A stretch of 64,000 nucleotides of DNA, from the NCBI RefSeq assembly GCF_900115955.1, contig NZ_FOYL01000006.1:277849-341848 (forward strand). The letters run 5' to 3'. This document shows, piece after piece, positions 59,509 to 64,000 of this stretch. The translations under genes were made by a program, and so were the position numbers. Source of the stretch: Lentzea waywayandensis. Its GTDB lineage: Bacteria > Actinomycetota > Actinomycetes > Mycobacteriales > Pseudonocardiaceae. How positions within the stretch are numbered: the first letter of the stretch is position 1; each line of letters begins with the position of its first letter. Below the pieces are notes generated by a model, which saw only the letters and a program-made list of their open reading frames with translations, was not told the origin of the DNA and searched no databases.

Positions 59509-60794
59509 GAGCCTTCCTTGTGGCCGCCGCCTTCAGCCTTGTTCAGCTCTTTCGACAGTTCCTTCGCCGGATGGACGAGGTCGCCCCAGTTCGGCATCAG
59601 GTGGCTGATGTCCCTGCTGGACACCGCGCGCACCCAGTTCTGGCCGTCGAGCAGGCCCTTGCTCATCGGCGCGTCCACCCGGTCGGCTGCTCGGCCGAGG
59701 CCGGACTGGGGGTCGCCCATGTTCTCCTTGCGCGTGGTCAGAGGGGGCTGGTTCATCGTCTCGTAGAAGTCCTTGACCGCCTGCTTGCGAGCCGGGCCGT
59801 TCTCCTTCACGCGGGCTGCCCAGTCGTCGACCTTCTGGGTGGTGCGCTGGGCGATGTCGTCGACTTTGTTCATCGCGTTGTCGACACCGTCTTGGATGCG
59901 CCTGCTCGCGTTGCCGAGGCCGTCACCGATGTTGTCGAGAGAGTCGGCCCTGGACACCCTCGTTGCCGAGTCGGAGGCGAGCTCTGCCGCCCGCTGGTTG
60001 CCGTAGCGGCTGTTCGGCATCTGCCTGCTCAGGGCCGCGAGGTCGTCGGCTTGCTTGCGCATCGCGGTTGCGGCTTTCTTCGCCAGCGAGCCGAGCTTGT
60101 CCAACGCTTTGAACAACTTGGCGACGAACCGGGCGATCTTGGTGCCGATCTCGACTGCCTTGGTGACGGCTCGGGTGATGAAGGCCGCGATGGAGGCGCC
60201 CGCGGTCGGGATCGCCGACGCAGCGGCCGGAATGCCCCACATCAGCAGGGTGCCTGCCAGGTCGGCCAGCAGATCGCGAATCAGCGCCCTGGTCGCGGCG
60301 ACTACCGCGCCGGCCACCTTGATCTTGTTCGCGGCGGACGAGGCGGCGGCCGCCGACCCGCGGAGTTGCGCCGCGAGATTGGTGCAACGGGTGCCATAGG
60401 CATCGGCGGCGTCGCCCGTCCACTCGACGAGCGTCTTGGCATGGGACTCGTAGGCGTTGGCCTCGTCGCTCAGGCGTTTGGAGATGTTCTCCCAGGTGGT
60501 GCCGATCGCTTCGATGGCCGGTGGATCACCCATGAGCTTGTCGAACGGTTCCCGGATGAAACCGACGTTCTCGATGATCCAGCCCACGACCGACGAGGCC
60601 AGCGTGCCCAGCGGGTCGGTGAGGAAGCCGGCGACGTCCAGTGCCAGCGCGGCCCCGTCGATGCCCAGCGCGACCGGATCGATGGTCTTGCCTTCGGCGA
60701 AGGGCATGACCAGGTCCTCGGCGGTGTCGAACATGCCTGCGCCGGCGAGCCGCTTCTTGTCGTCTTCCTTCTGCGCGACCAAGGGATTGCTCAT
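59505..60794 (-). CDS. WXG100/PPE-like ESX-associated protein
   Basis: A 429-residue protein with the helical-hairpin region of type VII secretion substrates at about 95-150 (TWENISKRLSDEANAYESHAKTLVEWTGDAADAYGTR, with W-T-G). Hydrophobic Ala-rich helices (TLLMWGIPAAASAIPTAGASIAAFI) and a long helical region follow. The C-terminus (GDPQSGLGRAADRVDAPMSKG onward) is polar and carries no toxin domain I can name. The ATG at 60794 overlaps the EspC-like gene by 4 bp. It may be secreted or be a scaffold for a toxin. Confidence 0.82.
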   Translation of the reverse strand: MSNPLVAQKEDDKKRLAGAGMFDTAEDLVMPFAEGKTIDPVALGIDGAALALDVAGFLTDPLGTLASSVVGWIIENVGFIREPFDKLMGDPPAIEAIGTTWENISKRLSDEANAYESHAKTLVEWTGDAADAYGTRCTNLAAQLRGSAAAASSAANKIKVAGAVVAATRALIRDLLADLAGTLLMWGIPAAASAIPTAGASIAAFITRAVTKAVEIGTKIARFVAKLFKALDKLGSLAKKAATAMRKQADDLAALSRQMPNSRYGNQRAAELASDSATRVSRADSLDNIGDGLGNASRRIQDGVDNAMNKVDDIAQRTTQKVDDWAARVKENGPARKQAVKDFYETMNQPPLTTRKENMGDPQSGLGRAADRVDAPMSKGLLDGQNWVRAVSSRDISHLMPNWGDLVHPAKELSKELNKAEGGGHKEGS

Positions 60795-61092
60795 CGGTCC
60801 ACCCCCTGTATGGCGGCGCGGTTGCCTTCTTCGGCCTGGCGGTAGGTCTCAGCCGTCGAGCACAACTCGTCACCGGTTGCCTCGAAGGCCTTGGGGAGGG
60901 CGGCGAGAAGGGCCTTGGCGTCGTCGAGCTCCTCGTTGAAGATCCACGACCACGCTTGGCAGAGTTCACCCATCACGTTCGGACCGAGGCTCGTCTGGGA
61001 GGCGGACACTGCCTCCTGCAGGGCGAGACCTGGCCGACGAGCATCTTGCCGTGGGCGGAGACGGTCTCGGCCTGGGTCTGGAAGCCGGTCAT
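60791..61092 (-). pseudogene. EspC-like ESX protein gene with a frameshift
   Basis: The ATG at 61092 overlaps the YbaB stop (ATGA) and encodes MTGFQTQAETVSAHGKMLVGQV. The remainder of the protein (ALQEAVSASQTSLGPNVMGELCQAW to GVDR) lies in another frame up to the stop at 60791. One base is missing at about 61026-61031. Correcting it gives 100 residues, the usual size of an EspC/WXG100 protein, and full coupling to both neighbours. It may be a real mutation, a sequencing error or programmed slippage. Confidence 0.75.
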
Positions 61093-61541
61093 CGCAGCAC
61101 CGAGTTTCCGCCGAAGTCGTCTTCATCGCCCTGTGGCGGTGCGGGACGCCCTGGCGCGGGCTTCGGTTCCTCGACCGTGCCCGCCGGGTCGATGACGGCG
61201 ATTCCCTGTTCGACCTGTTCGCGCAGGAAGGCCATGCCTTCGCCGTCACCGAGGATAGGACGCATCGTGTCCTCGATCTTGCGGGCGGCCTCGACCTGGG
61301 CGCGGCGAATGGTGTCCATGATCGTGCGGCCCAGTGCTGTGTGGCCCAGGTCGTCGGCGCGCGGAGTCAGCTGGAGCGACTCGATGCGGCCGCCTGATCC
61401 GACGGTGATGATGACCGAGCCGTCCGGGCTCTGGGCTTCTGTGCGGGACTCGCGGAACGCGGTCTGAATGGCATCGGCCTGTTCCTGGGCTTGCTGGAGG
61501 CGCTGTTCGAAGCTCACGAGATACTGGTGCGGATCGGTCAC
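61089..61541 (-). CDS. YbaB/EbfC family protein of an ESX-accessory operon
   Basis: A 150-residue protein with the YbaB/EbfC nucleoid-associated fold: VSFEQRLQQAQEQADAIQTAFRESR is the first helix and GSVIITVGSGGRIESLQLTPRADDLG the central sheet. The C-terminal 40 residues are a Pro-rich tail. YbaB-like proteins head ESX-accessory operons (YbaB, EspC, WXG/PPE) in many actinobacteria, as here. The GTG at 61541 lies within an inverted repeat CGATC-GAAT-GATCG (61541-61554) shared with the divergent gene. Confidence 0.85.
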   Translation of the reverse strand: MTDPHQYLVSFEQRLQQAQEQADAIQTAFRESRTEAQSPDGSVIITVGSGGRIESLQLTPRADDLGHTALGRTIMDTIRRAQVEAARKIEDTMRPILGDGEGMAFLREQVEQGIAVIDPAGTVEEPKPAPGRPAPPQGDEDDFGGNSVLR

Positions 61542-61591
61542 GATCGAATGATCGCATTCGTTCGGACTCTCCGCGCACGGTTCGGCACAAT
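61541..61591. promoter_or_regulatory. Divergent promoter region of the ybaB and 183-residue genes
   Basis: CGATC-GAAT-GATCG (61541-61554) is a perfect 5-bp dyad at the ybaB start. CACAAT (61586-61591) lies 6 nt before the ATG at 61598 and could be a -10 for leaderless expression of the rightward gene. Confidence 0.4.
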
Positions 61592-61597
61592 GCGTGC

Positions 61598-62149
61598 ATG
61601 GTCAAGCCGCTCGTCACTCGGGAGATGCGGGAACGCGCTCGTCGCATGCCCAACAACTGGTTGCACGTGGTCGATCCCGCCTACGACGGTGGTTCGGGCG
61701 AGTCGGTCATCGGGCGATATCTCGTGGACGCACAGGGTGAGATCACTGATCAGTACGTGCCGAATCCCCGTTATCGGGTACGGGAGATCAGCTTCGAGAA
61801 CGACCTCGAGTCGTTGATGTACCTCGTGCACCGCGGGTACGCGGACAAGGCGGAACTGGTCGACGCGGTGCTGGCGGCCGAACTCGTGCTGCCCGCCGAT
61901 CCCACTCTCGAACCGAGAAAGCATCTCGTCGTGCGCAAGGACGTTGTGGATGTCTTCGCGTCGGAACGAGCTCGGCCGCGTGACTGGCCGCCGCATTGGC
62001 ACCGGTTCAGCGGAGTTGAGCTGGCTGTGGTCGTGGACGCGCTGGAGCAGCCGGTCACGGTGCTGGTGACCGCGCAGGGCGGGGTTCAGTTCGAGGTTCC
62101 AGGCGAGTTGCTCGTGGACGGGCTGCGTTCGGTGATCACGATGGGGTGA
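61598..62149 (+). CDS. Hypothetical protein next to the ESX-accessory operon
   Basis: A 183-residue soluble protein of unknown family. It begins MVKPLVTREMRERARRMPNNWLHVVDPAY. LHVVDPAYDGGSGESVIGRYLVDAQGEITDQYVPNPRYR and VEQ-like later parts look like a T7SS-associated protein, but I cannot name a family. The ATG at 61598 lies 6 nt after a -10-like box. It is divergent from ybaB, so it may share its control. Confidence 0.7.
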   Translation: MVKPLVTREMRERARRMPNNWLHVVDPAYDGGSGESVIGRYLVDAQGEITDQYVPNPRYRVREISFENDLESLMYLVHRGYADKAELVDAVLAAELVLPADPTLEPRKHLVVRKDVVDVFASERARPRDWPPHWHRFSGVELAVVVDALEQPVTVLVTAQGGVQFEVPGELLVDGLRSVITMG

Positions 62150-62212
62150 TCCACGTGGTGGCGTAGAGCCACGAACGGGTCGCGTTGCGCCGATCGGCCT
62201 AGTCTCCCGCCC

Positions 62213-62845
62213 ATGCGGACGAGGCTGACCCCCATGCAGCAGGCGGTGGTGGACGCCGGGCGCCCCTTGCCGCAGCTGACCGATCCGCTGGAGGTCGAGC
62301 TCCAGGTCAGCTCGTTTGCGGGGCCGTTCGCCGACAACGAGGAGTTGTGGGAGGTCGTCGTCCGGCATCTCGAGGAGGTGCCGAGCCGGCGTAGTGCGGC
62401 GTTGCTGACGGCGTTGGGGCATTTGCTTCCTGGGCGGCCAGGGGTGTGGGCGCAGGAGGCCGCGCGGCGTCAGGACGAGCCTCAGTGGGATCTGGGAGCG
62501 CTCACATTTGGCGAGTGCTGGATCGGTGATCGGTCGATCGACGCGGGATATCTGGCACTGCTGTGCAGTTATTCGTACGGGGACTCGCCGCACGCGATGG
62601 TTTTCATGATCGATGAAATCAGCGGGAGTCTCACGCGGCACGCGTTTCTCACTCGGCAGGTCGAGGAGGCGCTGGCTCGGCTGCGGGACGAGATGCGGTT
62701 GGAGCTGATCACTCCGGTGGCGGCTCACTGGCTGCTCAGCCGCAGCTACGACCGGTTCGAGCGGCGGCCTGGGCTTGGGGTGAGCATGGACGTTCATCAG
62801 ACTCGGCTGGTTGCGCGCAGGAGAATCGCACTGGCGATGAACTAG
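62213..62845 (+). CDS. Hypothetical 210-residue protein
   Basis: A soluble protein of unknown family. It begins MRTRLTPMQQAVVDAGRPLPQL and has a helical N-terminus. The central part (CWIGDRSIDAGYLALLCSYSYGDSPHAMVFMIDEISG) is a likely beta sheet, and the basic C-terminus ends RRIALAMN. The ATG at 62213 lies 7 nt after a TAGTCT box, again a leaderless pattern. It may be partner to the preceding gene; they are 63 bp apart. Confidence 0.65.
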   Translation: MRTRLTPMQQAVVDAGRPLPQLTDPLEVELQVSSFAGPFADNEELWEVVVRHLEEVPSRRSAALLTALGHLLPGRPGVWAQEAARRQDEPQWDLGALTFGECWIGDRSIDAGYLALLCSYSYGDSPHAMVFMIDEISGSLTRHAFLTRQVEEALARLRDEMRLELITPVAAHWLLSRSYDRFERRPGLGVSMDVHQTRLVARRRIALAMN

Positions 62846-62960
62846 GTGGCCTGTGCGAATCGCAACGTGGTGATTCATCCGACTGTGCAGAGTGTCTGTA
62901 GCTCGATCGTGGCTCGGCTATTACTGTCCGAGTTGTCGATCACAGGGCGGAGGGATGATC

Positions 62961-64000
62961 ATGACCGCTCTACTCGGGCGCGATGATCAGGCCCTCAGTC
63001 GTGTCCCTGACCAGGCGCGGCACCCTTGGTTGTCGGTCGCGACCCAGCGCTTCGGGCAGACGACCGCGCTGAGTCAGTTGTTGCTGGGCGCGACCCTCGG
63101 CTTCGGCATGTCGTTCTGGGACGCGTTCATCGCGCTCACGATCGGGGCCGTGCTCCTCAACGCCGTGGCGATCGCCGTGGGGGTCATCGGGCAGCGGGAA
63201 GGGCTTTCCACGGCCATCCTCACTCGGTGGACCGGGTTCGGGCACGCCGGGTCGGCGGTGCTCGGGCTGATCATCGCCCTGTCGTGCACCGGGTGGTTCG
63301 GGGTGCAGACGGGGCTGGCCGGAGCGACGCTCGCCGGGGTCGCCGGGGTGTTGCCGGCGCCGGTGTGGTCGTTGCTCTTCGGCATCGCGGTCACGGTCAT
63401 CGCCGCCTGTGGCGTGCGGTGGATGGCGTGGACCTCGTACGTGGCGGTGCCCGCGTTCCTGGCGTTGTTGCTCTGGCTCGTGCTGACGAACGTCAACGAT
63501 GTCAGCGCTGCCATCGCCGGTCCGGCGCCGGGGCCGCCGATCGGGATGCTGACCGCGATCACGCTGGTCACCGGCAGTTTCATCGTGGGTGCGGCGGTCG
63601 CGCCGGACATGACGCGCTTCAACCGCACCGAGTGGGACGTCGTCAAGCAGACCGTTCTGGGGATCACGCTCGGCGAGTGGGTCATCGGCCTGGCCGGGGT
63701 GGTGCTCGCTCGCGGGGTCGGTACCACCGACGTCATGGGCGTCATCAGTTCGTCCGGTGGCTGGATCGGCGCGCTGATCGTGGTCACGGCGGTCTTGAAG
63801 ATCAACGACTGGAACCTCTACTCCGCCTCGCTCGGGATCGTGAACCTCGTCGACGCCGTGTTCGCCATGAGGATCAGCCGGGCGCAGGTCACGGTCATGG
63901 TGGGGTGCGCGGGCAGCTTCCTCGCGGCGGCGGGGATCGTGAACCAGTTCAGCCACTTCCTGGTGCTGCTGGGCGTAGTGTTCCCGCCCGTCGCCGGGAT
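62961..64000 (+). CDS. Purine-cytosine permease family transporter (CodB-like), C-terminus off the window
   Basis: At least 346 residues in an open frame to the right edge. MTALLGRDDQALSRVPDQARHPWLSVATQRFGQTTALSQLLLGATLGFGMSFWDAFIAL opens an NCS1-type fold with 12 expected segments. Later blocks are GFGHAGSAVLGLIIALSCTGWFGVQ, RWMAWTSYVAVPAF, TGSFIVGAAVAPDMTRF and LKINDWNLYSASLGIVN; the last two are substrate-site motifs of CodB-like transporters. It would import cytosine or an allantoin-like base with H+ or Na+. GGAGGG lies 6 nt before the ATG at 62961. The 3' end is cut by the window. Confidence 0.88.
   Translation, partial: MTALLGRDDQALSRVPDQARHPWLSVATQRFGQTTALSQLLLGATLGFGMSFWDAFIALTIGAVLLNAVAIAVGVIGQREGLSTAILTRWTGFGHAGSAVLGLIIALSCTGWFGVQTGLAGATLAGVAGVLPAPVWSLLFGIAVTVIAACGVRWMAWTSYVAVPAFLALLLWLVLTNVNDVSAAIAGPAPGPPIGMLTAITLVTGSFIVGAAVAPDMTRFNRTEWDVVKQTVLGITLGEWVIGLAGVVLARGVGTTDVMGVISSSGGWIGALIVVTAVLKINDWNLYSASLGIVNLVDAVFAMRISRAQVTVMVGCAGSFLAAAGIVNQFSHFLVLLGVVFPPVAG

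Noticed and set aside
62970-63956. A 328-codon minus-strand frame at the right edge
   Set aside because: Its product is a His/Arg/Asp-rich shadow. The plus-strand frame encodes a recognisable cytosine-permease-like protein.

Overview
The window is high-GC actinobacterial DNA. Its GTG-rich starts, many leaderless-looking promoters, MurT/GatD pair, LCP wall protein, tandem GH46 chitosanases, ESX-accessory genes and type II Wadjet locus suggest a soil member of the Pseudonocardiales. A Lentzea- or Saccharothrix-like genus is a guess. Coding density is high. I see no tRNA, rRNA, CRISPR array, intact insertion sequence or prophage.

Layout. Positions 1-5000 hold a methyltransferase (partial) and carboxylesterase pair, a zinc alcohol dehydrogenase, a Baeyer-Villiger-type monooxygenase and its divergent TetR regulator. 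Positions 5000-12650 are wall and translation genes: gatD-murT (lipid II amidation), a BldD-like HTH regulator, an LCP glycopolymer transferase and an unusual fused alpha-beta glycyl-tRNA synthetase. Positions 12900-19850 are a secreted-enzyme island: three tandem chitosanases with near-identical promoters, a TAP-type peptidase and a subtilisin, with a MerR regulator between the last two. Positions 20000-26000 hold an orphan sugar-binding lipoprotein, a 75-residue protein with a RHIM-like motif beside a membrane protein, a cold-shock protein, and an amino-acid ABC operon that lacks an ATPase but ends in asparaginase. Positions 26000-32300 hold a SnoaL/TetR pair, an alpha-galactosidase, an acyl-CoA dehydrogenase and a BNR-propeller/MoaD-like pair. 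A GC-rich minisatellite follows at 32411-32825.

Positions 32900-41435 carry a quinone oxidoreductase behind a MerR-type 19-bp-spacer promoter, an ammonia-lyase homologue whose MIO triad reads Gly-Thr-Gly, a SNF2 helicase/SWIM pair and a secreted phytase-like esterase. After a G-rich non-coding stretch come GlsB, a DUF2786 protein, a FolP2-type DHPS homologue, hypotheticals, a P450 and a large LuxR regulator.

Positions 49700-61550 are the most unusual part. A DEDDh exonuclease/BRCT gene and a companion converge on jetA-jetB-jetC of a type II Wadjet (SMC-like anti-plasmid) system. The jetD gene lies upstream instead of at the end. It has lost its N-terminal part where it abuts an inverted fragment of a DUF2786 gene. 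Next to this scar are a decayed copy of a small membrane-protein gene and an ESX-accessory operon (YbaB, a frameshifted EspC-like gene, a WXG/PPE-like protein and a membrane protein). The window closes with two hypotheticals and a truncated cytosine permease.

All calls come from reading the sequence and family knowledge. No database search was possible, so names for DUF families and the fine taxonomy are from memory.
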